From the NCBI RefSeq assembly GCF_026011715.1, contig NZ_BRVM01000001.1:653021-717020 (forward strand): 64,000 nt of DNA, given 5' to 3'. This document shows, in pieces, positions 56,180 to 64,000 of this stretch; positions within the stretch are counted from its first letter, which is position 1, and each line of letters opens with the position of its first letter. A program made the translations under genes and the position numbers. Below the pieces are notes generated by a model. It saw only the letters and a list, made by a program, of their open reading frames with translations, was not told where the DNA came from and did no database searches. The DNA is from Cytobacillus sp. NCCP-133 (GTDB taxonomy: Bacteria; Bacillota; Bacilli; Bacillales; Cytobacillaceae).

Positions 56180-56398
56180 ATGTACCCGCGCCAGCAAGGG
56201 CAAGGCATCTATATCCCTCTTCCCGGCTTTACCCCAGGTTATCCTGGTTACCCGGGAGGCGGCAATACTGACAGGCGGATTGAACACCTGGAACGCCAAA
56301 TGCAAAGGCTTGAGCAGCAAGTTGACCGGCTCGATCGCAGGCTTGACCGGATTGAAAGGCGTCTCGGAATAGGCGATGGCGGTTATCGCGAGTATTAA
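56180..56398 (+). CDS. Small Pro/Gly/Tyr-rich protein with a C-terminal coiled coil
   Basis: A 72-residue protein, MYPRQQGQGIYIPLPGFTPG then YPGYPGGGN, with a disordered N-terminus resembling spore or surface-associated proteins. The helical RRIEHLERQMQRLEQQVDRL then DRRLDRIERRLG (about 33-64) has a clear heptad pattern with alternating Arg/Leu. I recognise no family with confidence; a spore-coat or spore-associated role is only a guess from composition. GAGGAGATGG lies upstream of ATG 56180. A longer reading from 56063 has no ribosome site. It has its own terminator. Confidence 0.75.
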   Translation: MYPRQQGQGIYIPLPGFTPGYPGYPGGGNTDRRIEHLERQMQRLEQQVDRLDRRLDRIERRLGIGDGGYREY

Positions 56399-56406
56399 AT
56401 TTAAGG

Positions 56407-56440
56407 AAAAAGGTCTCCATCTGCGGAGACCTTTTTTATT
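56407..56440 (+). terminator. Intrinsic terminator of the coiled-coil gene
   Basis: AAGGTCTCC(ATCTGC)GGAGACCTTTTTT. Confidence 0.88.
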
Positions 56441-58055
56441 ATGCCCTCAGCCTAAGCTTGTTCAGCATTCTATCAACTCTTGACCCAAACAGGATATAGA
56501 TTAACTTGGTTCTGAAACTTAAGTAGAAATAGATTCCCGCTCCTGCAGCTGCACAGATGGCGACAATGATCATCGCCTGCAGATCCGCTTTAGGTGATAA
56601 AAAGATCGTGGCAACCTGGTACATAACACCTGCTGCTATCATCATTAATACGGTAAAAATGATAATTAAGAGCCCTCTTCTGAACACTAAGCTGTATTTA
56701 TATCCTGAAAAATATTTAATTACAAAAAGATTAATTAAAATTGCAACCCCATATCCCAGAGCGGTGGCCAGGACAGCTCCCTTTGTCTCCATTAATTTTA
56801 TTAAAGGGATATTCAAACTTAGTTTGATCAGAATTCCAACCAATAAACTCAGAACTGTAAAACGCTGTTCGTTAATTCCCTGCAGGATTGCCGCTGTAAC
56901 TGAATATAAAGCAAACAGGATTACTACTGGAGCGTATGCCTGCAGCACTTCACTTCCCTGCAAGTCATGCTCATAAAAAAGGGTATAAATAGGCTCGGAT
57001 AAGATGGCCAATCCAACAGCAGCCGGCAAAGTTAAAAACATTAGCACTTGAAATGTCTGATTTAATTGTTTGTTCAGACTCAATTGATCATCCTCTATAA
57101 ATGCCTTTGTGATGCTTGGTACAAGTGTTAATGAAAAAGCTGTCGCCAAAGAAACGGGAATAATAACTAATTTATGGGTTTGATAATTTAAAATAGAAAG
57201 AGCATCTTCTGACAGGTTTCTTGGTATTCCGATAGAAACCATCGCTCTATTGAAGGTTAGCAAATCTACGAACTGGAAAACAGGATTGGCTATTCCCACT
57301 AAAATAAACGGGATAGAGTAAATGAGTATTTCTTTATAAATCTCTTTTAATGAAATGTTTATAGTACCTTTATCCTGGAAAAGGAGCTCATTAAGATACG
57401 GCTTCCTCTTATACCAATACCAGTATAACACAGCAAGGCTTCCCAATCCCCCAATAAATGCTGCAAAAGTAGCCACACTGACTGCTGTCACCATACTGCC
57501 CTTAAGAACATTTAAAACGATGAAAGCACCCGCAAGCAGAAACACAATTCGAACAATCTGCTCGACCACCTGGGAAACAGCAGAAGGCCCCATAGATTGA
57601 TGACCTTGGAAAAAACCGCGAATCAAACTCATAAAAGGGATGATAATTAACGCAAAACTAACAGCACGAATAACCGTTACTATTTCATCAGCTGACCCCA
57701 GCCCTTTATCAGCCCGAATCGTTTCAGCAAGTAAAGGAGCAGAAAAAAATAGGACAAGAAAGGCGATAAATCCGCTAATAAGCATAATAACGAGCCCGGA
57801 TTTAAACAGTTTTCTTCCAACTGCATACTCTTCCAGCGCATTGTATTTTGATATAAATTTAGAAACTGCAAGCGGAACGCCTGCCGTTGCAATGCTTATG
57901 AAAATGGTATAAGGCACGTATGAGTATTGGTAAAGGAGTGTTCCTTCCTTCCCAACTATAGAATAAAAAGGAATAACATAGAACAGCCCAAGAAACTTTG
58001 AAATAAAGGTTCCCAGCGTTAATATAAAAGTACCTCTTAAAAGCTTAGATGACAT
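56439..58055 (-). CDS. murJ: Lipid II flippase MurJ / YtgP (MATE-like polysaccharide exporter family)
   Basis: An integral membrane protein of 538 residues with about 14 membrane segments. It is of the MOP superfamily and, in B. subtilis (YtgP), flips lipid II across the membrane for peptidoglycan synthesis. It begins MSSKLLRGTFILTLGTFISK, with FLGLFYVIPFYSIVG in helix 1. It has the conserved SLIRGFFQGHQSMGPSAVSQ and QIVRIVFLLAG segments and a LNYQTHKLVIIPVSLATAFS region. A general polysaccharide exporter role (SpoVB-like) is the alternative. It lies downstream of no other gene in its own direction; ytfP diverges. Confidence 0.9.
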   Translation of the reverse strand: MSSKLLRGTFILTLGTFISKFLGLFYVIPFYSIVGKEGTLLYQYSYVPYTIFISIATAGVPLAVSKFISKYNALEEYAVGRKLFKSGLVIMLISGFIAFLVLFFSAPLLAETIRADKGLGSADEIVTVIRAVSFALIIIPFMSLIRGFFQGHQSMGPSAVSQVVEQIVRIVFLLAGAFIVLNVLKGSMVTAVSVATFAAFIGGLGSLAVLYWYWYKRKPYLNELLFQDKGTINISLKEIYKEILIYSIPFILVGIANPVFQFVDLLTFNRAMVSIGIPRNLSEDALSILNYQTHKLVIIPVSLATAFSLTLVPSITKAFIEDDQLSLNKQLNQTFQVLMFLTLPAAVGLAILSEPIYTLFYEHDLQGSEVLQAYAPVVILFALYSVTAAILQGINEQRFTVLSLLVGILIKLSLNIPLIKLMETKGAVLATALGYGVAILINLFVIKYFSGYKYSLVFRRGLLIIIFTVLMMIAAGVMYQVATIFLSPKADLQAMIIVAICAAAGAGIYFYLSFRTKLIYILFGSRVDRMLNKLRLRA

Positions 58056-58326
58056 ATAATCCCTTCCTTAGAAAACTGCAGCCTGCAATCTATGCAAGAA
58101 TAATATGATTAGACTGAAGCTTATAGCGACAATGATTTTAGCATAAATAAAATTAGATTTCGTCATTTTTCTATCTTTTTAGACACACTATTTGTAGTGT
58201 ACTCTTCTTGACGAAGAAATGCCACTTACAAAACCTGTATATAAAGGCTTTGTTTTTAGAAAACGAATAATTGCATTATAATAGAACTATTGCTTAAAAA
58301 GTGAATTAAGATAAGTTGGTGAAAAC

Positions 58327-59598
58327 ATGAAATATGATGTAATTGTAATTGGCGGAGGGCCGTCAGGATTAATGGCCGCCATTGGAGCAGCAGAACAGAA
58401 AGCAAAGGTGCTTTTGATCGATAAAGGGGACAAGCTTGGCAGAAAGCTTGCGATTTCCGGCGGAGGCCGATGCAATGTCACAAATAGGCTTCCTGTGGAT
58501 GAAATCATTAAGCATATCCCTGGCAATGGACGCTTTTTGTACAGCGCCTTCTCCCTCTTCAGCAATGAAGATATTATCAGGTTCTTTGAGAATCTGGGCA
58601 TACAGCTGAAAGAGGAAGACCATGGGCGGATGTTTCCTGTGACAGACAAAGCCCAATCTGTTGTGGATGCCCTGATAACCAGACTAAAAGAATTGAAGGT
58701 TGATTTAAAAACCAATAGCCCTATTCAGGATGTCCATTATAAAGATGGCAGGGTAAAGTCGGTGGAGCTTAAGTCAGGCAATTTGTATGAAGCCGATGCT
58801 GTGGTCATTGCAGTCGGAGGAAAGTCCGTACCCCACACAGGCTCAACGGGAGATGGCTATGCATGGGCGGAAAAAGCGGGTCATACCATCACAGAACTTT
58901 TTCCTACAGAAGTCCCTTTGACCTCGGCGGATAAATTTATTAAAGAAAAAACGCTGCAGGGATTATCGCTTAGAAGTGTGGAGCTTAGTGTTTTGAATCC
59001 TAAAGGAAAACCGCTTATCACCCATCGGATGGATATGATTTTTACCCATTTCGGCTTTAGCGGCCCAGCCGTATTGCGCTGCAGCCAGTACGTAGTCAAG
59101 GCAATGAAAAAGTGGAAACTAAAAGAAGTCACAATGAATCTCGATGCCATTCCCGAAACAAAGGAAGAACCTTTATTCCAGGAAGTGTCCAAAATGATTA
59201 AGAATGAACCGAAGAAAAGCATTAAGAATCTATTAAAAGGGTTACTGCCCGAAAGATACTTGCTGTTTCTTCTTTACAAAAATGGAATCGACCCTGCTGC
59301 ACAGGGAGCGAATATCTCTAATGAAAAAATCAGAAGCTTTATAAAAAGCTGCAAATCCTTTCAATTTACTGTTAACGGCACATTGCCGCTTGATAAAGCA
59401 TTTGTTACCGGCGGGGGTGTATCCGTTAAAGAAATTGAACCGCAAACGATGGCATCAAAAAAGATGGACGGCCTTTTCTTCTGCGGTGAAATCCTGGATA
59501 TACACGGCTATACAGGCGGATACAATATCACATCCGCTCTCGTAACCGGCAGGCTGGCAGGGATAAACGCAGCCGAGTCTGCACAAACAGCAAAATAA
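58327..59598 (+). CDS. ytfP: YtfP, HI0933-family NAD(P)/FAD-dependent oxidoreductase
   Basis: A 423-residue flavoprotein. The FAD dinucleotide loop is [20 protein letters not shown] (about 5-24), followed by [20 protein letters not shown] with NVTN (about 31-54), the HI0933 signature. Late blocks are [20 protein letters not shown] (about 160-180), [12 protein letters not shown] and [18 protein letters not shown]. The substrate is not known; members are often annotated as aminoacetone-like or undefined oxidoreductases. It stands alone between ytgP and cse60. Confidence 0.92.
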   Translation: MKYDVIVIGGGPSGLMAAIGAAEQKAKVLLIDKGDKLGRKLAISGGGRCNVTNRLPVDEIIKHIPGNGRFLYSAFSLFSNEDIIRFFENLGIQLKEEDHGRMFPVTDKAQSVVDALITRLKELKVDLKTNSPIQDVHYKDGRVKSVELKSGNLYEADAVVIAVGGKSVPHTGSTGDGYAWAEKAGHTITELFPTEVPLTSADKFIKEKTLQGLSLRSVELSVLNPKGKPLITHRMDMIFTHFGFSGPAVLRCSQYVVKAMKKWKLKEVTMNLDAIPETKEEPLFQEVSKMIKNEPKKSIKNLLKGLLPERYLLFLLYKNGIDPAAQGANISNEKIRSFIKSCKSFQFTVNGTLPLDKAFVTGGGVSVKEIEPQTMASKKMDGLFFCGEILDIHGYTGGYNITSALVTGRLAGINAAESAQTAK

Positions 59599-59601
59599 AA
59601 A

Positions 59602-59641
59602 ATATAGAGCCTGATGCCTGCCGCGGCTTCAGGCTCTATAT
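59602..59641. terminator. Bidirectional terminator between ytfP and cse60
   Basis: AGAGCCTGA(loop TGCCTGCCGCGGCT)TCAGGCTCT. Confidence 0.8.
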
Positions 59642-59811
59642 ATGACCATCGCAGAAAAACAGTAAATCTGCTCGTCTTCATCCTCTTGGACTGCTGCCAC
59701 ATTATATTTTATATCCAGCAGCTTTTTCTCTTCGATCTTCTCCAAAAAGTGGTTCATATCCTTTTCTAGATCCTTTTCGTGTTCATGATCGAATAATTTC
59801 ACCTTTATCAT
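59629..59811 (-). CDS. cse60: Sporulation protein Cse60
   Basis: A 60-residue protein, MIKVKLFDHEHEKDLEKDMN then HFLEKIEEKKLLDIKYNVAA and the ending YCFSAMVIYR. These are the residues I recall for the B. subtilis sigma-E-dependent small protein CsE60. Biochemical role is unknown. AGGAAGAG precedes the ATG. A CATAATTT on the minus strand near 59875 resembles a sigma-E -10, but the -35 is not convincing. It is next to ytwF. Confidence 0.85.
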   Translation of the reverse strand: MIKVKLFDHEHEKDLEKDMNHFLEKIEEKKLLDIKYNVAAVQEDEDEQIYCFSAMVIYRA

Positions 59812-59880
59812 AGAACTCTTCCTTTCTGGCTTTTTTTAATCAGTTTGGACAATTTTCTTAATTTTTAAAATTATGAGTAT

Positions 59881-59914
59881 TAAAAAACGAAGCCTTGTCG
59901 GCTCCGTTTTTTTT
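59881..59914 (-). terminator. Intrinsic terminator of the rhodanese gene
   Basis: On the minus strand AAAACGGAGCC(GACAA)GGCTTCGTTTTTT. Confidence 0.8.
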
Positions 59915-60218
59915 ATTCTGTCTTGCCTTGCCAGTTCAGCATGCCGCCTACCATATTGCGAACCTTATAGCCTTGTTCTTTCATATAGTTGCACACATTT
60001 CCGCTGCGGCCGCCGGAGCGGCAAATGAAAATGTATTCTTTTTCCTTATCGAAATTATCAAGATTTTCCGGAATTGTCCCCATACGGATATGTCTCGCAC
60101 CAGGAATCATGCCAGATGCAACCTCATCATCTTCCCTTACATCCACAAGCTCAAGCTTCTCTCCTGCTTCCAGCTTCTTTTGCAATTCTTCTGTTGTAAT
60201 TTCTTCAATACGGTCCAT
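59913..60218 (-). CDS. ytwF: Rhodanese-like protein YtwF
   Basis: A single rhodanese domain, 101 residues, with the active-site cysteine C66 in FICRSGGRSG and ELVDVREDDEV (about 23-33) before it. Such stand-alone domains carry persulfide sulfur; the acceptor is unknown. AAGGGTGTAAAT precedes the ATG. It sits between cse60 and leuS as in B. subtilis. Confidence 0.92.
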   Translation of the reverse strand: MDRIEEITTEELQKKLEAGEKLELVDVREDDEVASGMIPGARHIRMGTIPENLDNFDKEKEYIFICRSGGRSGNVCNYMKEQGYKVRNMVGGMLNWQGKTE

Positions 60219-60660
60219 TATTTACACCCTTTCCGAAAAACTTATAAATACAGGCATATAGCATTAATACTTGCCGCCACTTCTATAATACCTTATATGG
60301 CACACAAAATATAAATATGGAGTTTCTCTTATCTTAGGTACAAACAATTAGCTGTGTCTACTTCTTATATCTAATAAACCTTTAGCATTCCTCCTATTAA
60401 CCTGAGATAATAGGGAGCTTCCTTTATTGGTCGATCTCTCTTAACTGATAATAAGCGGGAAATGTTTCAGCCCACCCTTTTTTGATGCATTTTCTCCATC
60501 AATCCCTTCTGGATGTTGCTTCTATCCATCTCTTTGTTACCTCTTTTCCATCAGCCCCCGCAAGATGGCATCTGTATTACCCTCTCCCTATGAAAAAGAG
60601 GCACTAATCGCTCCTCCACCCTTTGGTCAGTCCACGTGTTGTTAATATTTTACAATAAAA
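60219..60660. other. Intergenic region between ytwF and leuS
   Basis: About 440 pyrimidine-rich bases on the plus strand without a convincing reading frame. Several short, related TCCATCA/ATCCATC segments are spaced over 60490-60560 and might be a decayed repeat. No promoter or RNA motif is assigned. Confidence 0.4.
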
Positions 60661-60662
60661 GA

Positions 60663-60692
60663 TAACCACCCCTATTTCATAATAGAGGTGGT
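60663..60692 (-). terminator. Intrinsic terminator of leuS
   Basis: On the minus strand AACCACCTCTATTA and TAGGGGTGGTT pair around a short loop, followed by ATCTTTTATT. Confidence 0.75.
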
Positions 60693-60704
60693 TGCTGCAA
60701 AAAT

Positions 60705-63122
60705 TTAATTCGCAACGATATTAACCAGTTTTCCTGGTACCGTAATGACTTTGCGGACTGTTTTACCGTCGATTTGTTCTTTTACTTTGTCATCACACAT
60801 GGCGATTTGCTCCAATAGATCCTTCTTGGCATCAGCCGGAACCATAAGCTTAGCTTTAACTTTGCCGTTAATTTGAATAACGATTTCCACTTCATCATCA
60901 ACCATTTTAGCTTCATCGTATGCAGGCCAAGTTTCATAGGCAATGCTTTCACCGTGGCCAAGTTTTGTCCAAAGCTCTTCAGAAATATGCGGAGCGATTG
61001 GCGAAAGCATTTTTACAAAGCCTTCGACATAGCTCTTCGGAAGGACATCTGCTTTATAGGCTTCATTGATGAATACCATCATTTGCGAAATGGCTGTATT
61101 AAAGCGCAACCCTTCGTAGTCTTCAGTTACCTTTTTAACCGTTTGATGGTAAACCTTTTCAAGACTGCCGCCTTCTTCAGTCTCCTGGATTTTCGGGCTT
61201 AGTTCGCCAGTTTCTTCAGCAAATAAGCGCCAGATGCGGTCAAGGAATCTCCTTGATCCATCCAAGCCATTTGTAGACCATGCAATGGAAGCTTCAAGCG
61301 GTCCCATGAACATTTCATATAAACGAAGTGTATCTGCCCCATGACTGGCAACAATCTCATCCGGGTTAACAACATTGCCTTTGGATTTACTCATTTTCTC
61401 ATTATTCTCACCAAGAATCATGCCCTGGTTAAATAGCTTTTGGAAAGGTTCTTTCGTGTGGACAACTCCTACATCATAAAGGACCTTATGCCAGAAGCGG
61501 GCATAGAGAAGGTGAAGAACTGCATGTTCTGCTCCGCCTATATAGATGTCAACCGGAAGCCATTCTTTTAATTTTTCAGGATCTGCAAGGGCTTCACTGT
61601 TTTTGGGATCAATATAGCGCAGATAGTACCAGCAGCTGCCTGCCCATTGCGGCATCGTATTTGTTTCTCTGCGGCCTTTTTTGCCTGTTTCAGGATCAAC
61701 AACATGAACCCAGTCATCAATGTTGGCTAAAGGTGACTCACCTGTGCCGGATGGTTTAATTTCCGTTGTTTTTGGAAGGACCAATGGCAGCTCCTCTTCC
61801 GGAACGGCAGTCATGGTACCGTCTTCCCAGTGGATAACTGGAATGGGTTCTCCCCAATAGCGCTGACGGCTGAATAGCCAGTCACGAAGGCGATACGTAA
61901 CCTTTTTCATGCCAATGCCTTTTTCTTCAAGCCATGCAATCATCTTTTCGATCGCATCTTCTTTGTTCAAACCATTAAGGAAATCGGAGTTAACATGCTC
62001 TCCGTCGCCTGTGTAGGCTTCCTTCTCAACATCTCCGCCGGCAACTACCTCCTTAATAGAAAGGCCAAATTGCTTGGCAAACTCATAGTCACGCTCGTCA
62101 TGAGCAGGTACGGCCATTATCGCACCTGTTCCATAGCTTGCAAGAACATAGTCCGCAATCCAGATTGGCATTTTTTCGCCGTTAACAGGATTAGTGGCAT
62201 ACGCACCTGTGAAAACGCCTGATTTTTCTTTAGCTAAATCAGTACGCTCTAAGTCGCTCTTGCTTTTAACTTTTTCAATATAAGCCTGAACTGCCTCACG
62301 CTGCTTATCAGTTGTAATTTTGTCAACAAGTACATGTTCTGGGGCCAAAACAGCATATGTGGCACCATATAATGTATCAGGGCGTGTTGTAAAAACAGTA
62401 AATGTGCCATCATGACCTTCGATATTGAATGTCAATTCTGCGCCTTCAGAGCGGCCAATCCAGTTCCGCTGCATATCTTTAAGGCTTTCAGGCCAATCCA
62501 GCAAATCAAGATCCTCAAGCAGGCGATCTGCATAAGCCGTGATTTTCAGCATCCATTGTCTCATTGGGCGTCGCTCTACAGGGTGTCCTCCTCGCTCACT
62601 TTTCCCGTCAATGACCTCTTCATTGGCAAGAACGGTTCCCAAAGCAGGGCACCAGTTAACCGCTACTTCATCAATATAAGCAAGCCCTTTTTCATATAGC
62701 TTTAAGAAAATCCATTGAGTCCATTTATAGTATTCAGGATCTGTTGTATTCACTTCACGCTCCCAGTCATATGAAAAGCCTAATGCCTTAATCTGGCGGC
62801 GGAACGTATTAATATTTTTCTCCGTGAATTCTGCGGGATCATTTCCTGTATCAAGTGCATATTGCTCTGCAGGCAAACCAAATGCATCCCATCCCATCGG
62901 ATGAAGAACATTATAGCCCTGCATGCGCTTCATGCGGGAAAGGATATCTGTTGCTGTGTAACCTTCCGGATGGCCAACATGAAGTCCTGCGCCCGATGGG
63001 TAAGGGAACATATCCAGCGCATAAAACTTGCGCTTGCCTTTATCTTCAGTTGTTTTGAATGTTTTATTTTCGTCCCAGTAGCTTTGCCACTTTTTTTCAA
63101 TCTCCAGGTGATTGAAGCTCAT
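60705..63122 (-). CDS. leuS: Leucyl-tRNA synthetase
   Basis: It charges tRNA-Leu. The 805-residue class Ia synthetase has the HIGH-like signature [20 protein letters not shown] (about 40-59). It has a CP1 editing domain with the threonine-rich [17 protein letters not shown] (about 245-261) that removes mischarged residues. [10 protein letters not shown] (about 577-586) and a C-terminal tRNA-binding region follow. Length matches Bacillus LeuRS. AGGAGG precedes the ATG. It lies behind a T-box, but a 246-bp repeat now separates the T-box terminator from the coding start. Confidence 0.97.
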   Translation of the reverse strand: MSFNHLEIEKKWQSYWDENKTFKTTEDKGKRKFYALDMFPYPSGAGLHVGHPEGYTATDILSRMKRMQGYNVLHPMGWDAFGLPAEQYALDTGNDPAEFTEKNINTFRRQIKALGFSYDWEREVNTTDPEYYKWTQWIFLKLYEKGLAYIDEVAVNWCPALGTVLANEEVIDGKSERGGHPVERRPMRQWMLKITAYADRLLEDLDLLDWPESLKDMQRNWIGRSEGAELTFNIEGHDGTFTVFTTRPDTLYGATYAVLAPEHVLVDKITTDKQREAVQAYIEKVKSKSDLERTDLAKEKSGVFTGAYATNPVNGEKMPIWIADYVLASYGTGAIMAVPAHDERDYEFAKQFGLSIKEVVAGGDVEKEAYTGDGEHVNSDFLNGLNKEDAIEKMIAWLEEKGIGMKKVTYRLRDWLFSRQRYWGEPIPVIHWEDGTMTAVPEEELPLVLPKTTEIKPSGTGESPLANIDDWVHVVDPETGKKGRRETNTMPQWAGSCWYYLRYIDPKNSEALADPEKLKEWLPVDIYIGGAEHAVLHLLYARFWHKVLYDVGVVHTKEPFQKLFNQGMILGENNEKMSKSKGNVVNPDEIVASHGADTLRLYEMFMGPLEASIAWSTNGLDGSRRFLDRIWRLFAEETGELSPKIQETEEGGSLEKVYHQTVKKVTEDYEGLRFNTAISQMMVFINEAYKADVLPKSYVEGFVKMLSPIAPHISEELWTKLGHGESIAYETWPAYDEAKMVDDEVEIVIQINGKVKAKLMVPADAKKDLLEQIAMCDDKVKEQIDGKTVRKVITVPGKLVNIVAN

Positions 63123-63144
63123 TTTTGTTTCCTCCTAATATCAG

Positions 63145-63390
63145 AAAGTGCAGGGCGCCCGCTTATCCAAGGGCCGCAGACTAAAACCGCCACGTCCTGT
63201 GGCAACGTCTGCATGACCCGCATCCTCCCAAAAGCTTTCGCTTTTGGTCGTGCGAAGGTAATGCTGACGAAGCCTTCCTTGTCCTGCGGGCCTCAAGCAT
63301 AAGACGAGCCGGCGGAAAGGTTGTTCTTTAACCTTTTTGACGGATTGGCTTATACCCAAGAGCCGATGGATTACCGAGCTAGACTACTTT
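63145..63390 (+). repeat. Modular hairpin repeat, copy I, inside the leuS leader (about 246 bp)
   Basis: Left end AAAGTGCAGGGCGCCCGCTT, then the GCAGACTAAAACCGCCACGT..GTGGCAACGTCTGCATGACC module (63176-63220). The GCATCCTCCCAAAAGC hairpin, GCTGACGAAGCCTTCCTTGT, CAAGCATAAGACGAGCC..AAAGG/CCTTT..GGCTTATACC and the right end GAGCTAGACTACTTTC follow. The central block is nearly identical, base for base, to that in copy B 60 kb away. It lies between the leuS T-box terminator and the leuS ribosome site, in opposite orientation to leuS. Confidence 0.85.
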
Positions 63391-63424
63391 CTGACTTCAA
63401 AAATTTGTACTTCTTAAAAAAATA

Positions 63425-63680
63425 AAAAAACCTCTCATCCCAAAAAGGGACGAGAGGATTATGTATAAATCTCCCGCGGTACCACCCACATTAGTGACAA
63501 TGTCACTCACTTCATTCATCCTTAACGCGGAAAACGGCAAGCATTACTGCTAATTCACACTTGCTGCTCAAAGGCGAGTTCATGATGTGCCCGGCTGACT
63601 TGCACCGTCCGTCAACTCTCTAAAATCGGGCTGCGTCATCATTACTGATCCTTATCAAAGCATTTCAGTATAAGATATGA
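63425..63680 (-). promoter_or_regulatory. T-box leader of leuS
   Basis: On the minus strand: CAGTAATGATGACGCAGCCC (AGTA motif of stem I) and a candidate CUC leucine specifier in GAACTCGCC (63576-63578). The T-box GGGTGGTACCGCG (63476-63488) follows, then a terminator CCTCTCGTCCC(TTTTT)GGGATGAGAGG with TTTTTTT (about 63430-63455). Uncharged tRNA-Leu should allow read-through towards leuS. Confidence 0.92.
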
Positions 63681-63816
63681 CTATTGTATTAAATTTCCCG
63701 CCAGGATGCAAGCGGGCTTATCCCTGACAGGAAATTTAATATTAAGACTATGCAGAGTTCATTGGTTATGTGCTTGCATTCGCTTATATTCCACAAACAT
63801 AACCAAATTTCTTAAG

Positions 63817-64000
63817 CTATTTCAAATCAGTGAAATGAGGATGGAAGAACCATAGAAGTATAGCAATTATGGGAATCGACACCAGCAATGCAATCCCAGG
63901 CTTTTTATAATGCATTCGGAGCATCGTGAACATGATTAGATTAAACAGCACAGACCACCAAAAGTTCCAGCCGTTATCATAAACAAACAGGCCCTTCTTA
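63817..64000 (-). CDS. C-terminal part of a small membrane protein (possibly YtvB), runs off the window
   Basis: An open frame on the minus strand enters from the right edge and ends at TAG 63817. It encodes the last 60 residues: KKGLFVYDNGWNFWWSVLFN, LIMFTMLRMHY, then KKPGIALLVSIPIIAILLWF with FHPHF and TDLK. Two membrane helices joined by a basic loop can be seen. In B. subtilis the gene upstream of leuS is the small membrane protein ytvB, which fits by position only. No ribosome site is visible because the start is outside the window. Confidence 0.65.
   Translation of the reverse strand, partial: KKGLFVYDNGWNFWWSVLFNLIMFTMLRMHYKKPGIALLVSIPIIAILLWFFHPHFTDLK

Overview
This window is low-GC Firmicute chromosomal DNA from an endospore-forming Bacillaceae relative of Bacillus subtilis, of the Cytobacillus/Mesobacillus kind. 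The gene order follows the B. subtilis ezrA to leuS segment closely (ezrA, hisJ, refZ, msrC, dgcP, rpsD, tyrS, acsA/acuABC, ccpA-motPS, aroA, ytxJ-ytxH-ytxG, murC, sftA, ytpQ, ytpP, ytoQ, ytoP, ytzB, ytnP, trmB, ytzH, ytmP, amyX, ytlR-ytlQ-ytlP, ytkP, pepV, ytzE, ytzG, ytgP, ytfP, cse60, ytwF, leuS). Species assignment is inference. I see no tRNA or rRNA gene, prophage, IS element or CRISPR array.

Layout. 1-6.8 kb: 5' end of ezrA, hisJ, refZ, free methionine-R-sulfoxide reductase, a methionine gamma-lyase and a GAF-GGDEF diguanylate cyclase. 7-15 kb: rpsD with a long leader, tyrS behind a T-box, a class A penicillin-binding protein, and acsA. 15-22 kb: acuABC diverging from acsA over a cre-like site, then motS, motP and ccpA, then aroA (chorismate mutase-DAHP synthase). 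22-31 kb: a long FtsA-like protein, the sigma-B-type ytxG-ytxH-brxC operon, an M29 aminopeptidase, murC, an unknown gene and nicotinate phosphoribosyltransferase. 31-44 kb: the DNA translocase sftA and a run of small housekeeping genes. 44-54 kb: pullulanase, a lipid kinase, the RNA cyclic phosphodiesterase, a cysteine synthase-like enzyme, D-amino-acid transaminase, dipeptidase PepV and a K+ channel. 54-64 kb: regulator YtzE, a pseudouridine synthase, MurJ/YtgP, a flavoprotein, Cse60, a rhodanese, and leuS behind a second T-box.

Functional links: acsA/acuABC forms an acetyl-CoA synthetase module controlled by acetylation and CcpA. msrC and the methionine gamma-lyase can be read together as methionine salvage and breakdown. 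ezrA, refZ, sftA, murC, murJ, the PBP and the FtsA-like protein make the segment rich in division and envelope genes.

The most unusual feature is not a gene. At least nine copies of a modular intergenic hairpin element (34 to about 420 bp) share termini, a GCGCC-type left end and a GCGCC..GCTAGACAGTTATCG right end, and differ by loss or gain of internal hairpin modules. Copies sit in the rpsD leader and between the leuS T-box and leuS. A second hairpin repeat (terminus GAAGTTTCACTTT) has three copies. One supplies the last codons and stop of a gene, another abuts the PBP promoter. A 7-unit tandem repeat built on GTTCGCTA follows the PBP gene. Two genes too short for routine annotation, an Sda-like protein and a 38-residue membrane peptide, are also proposed.
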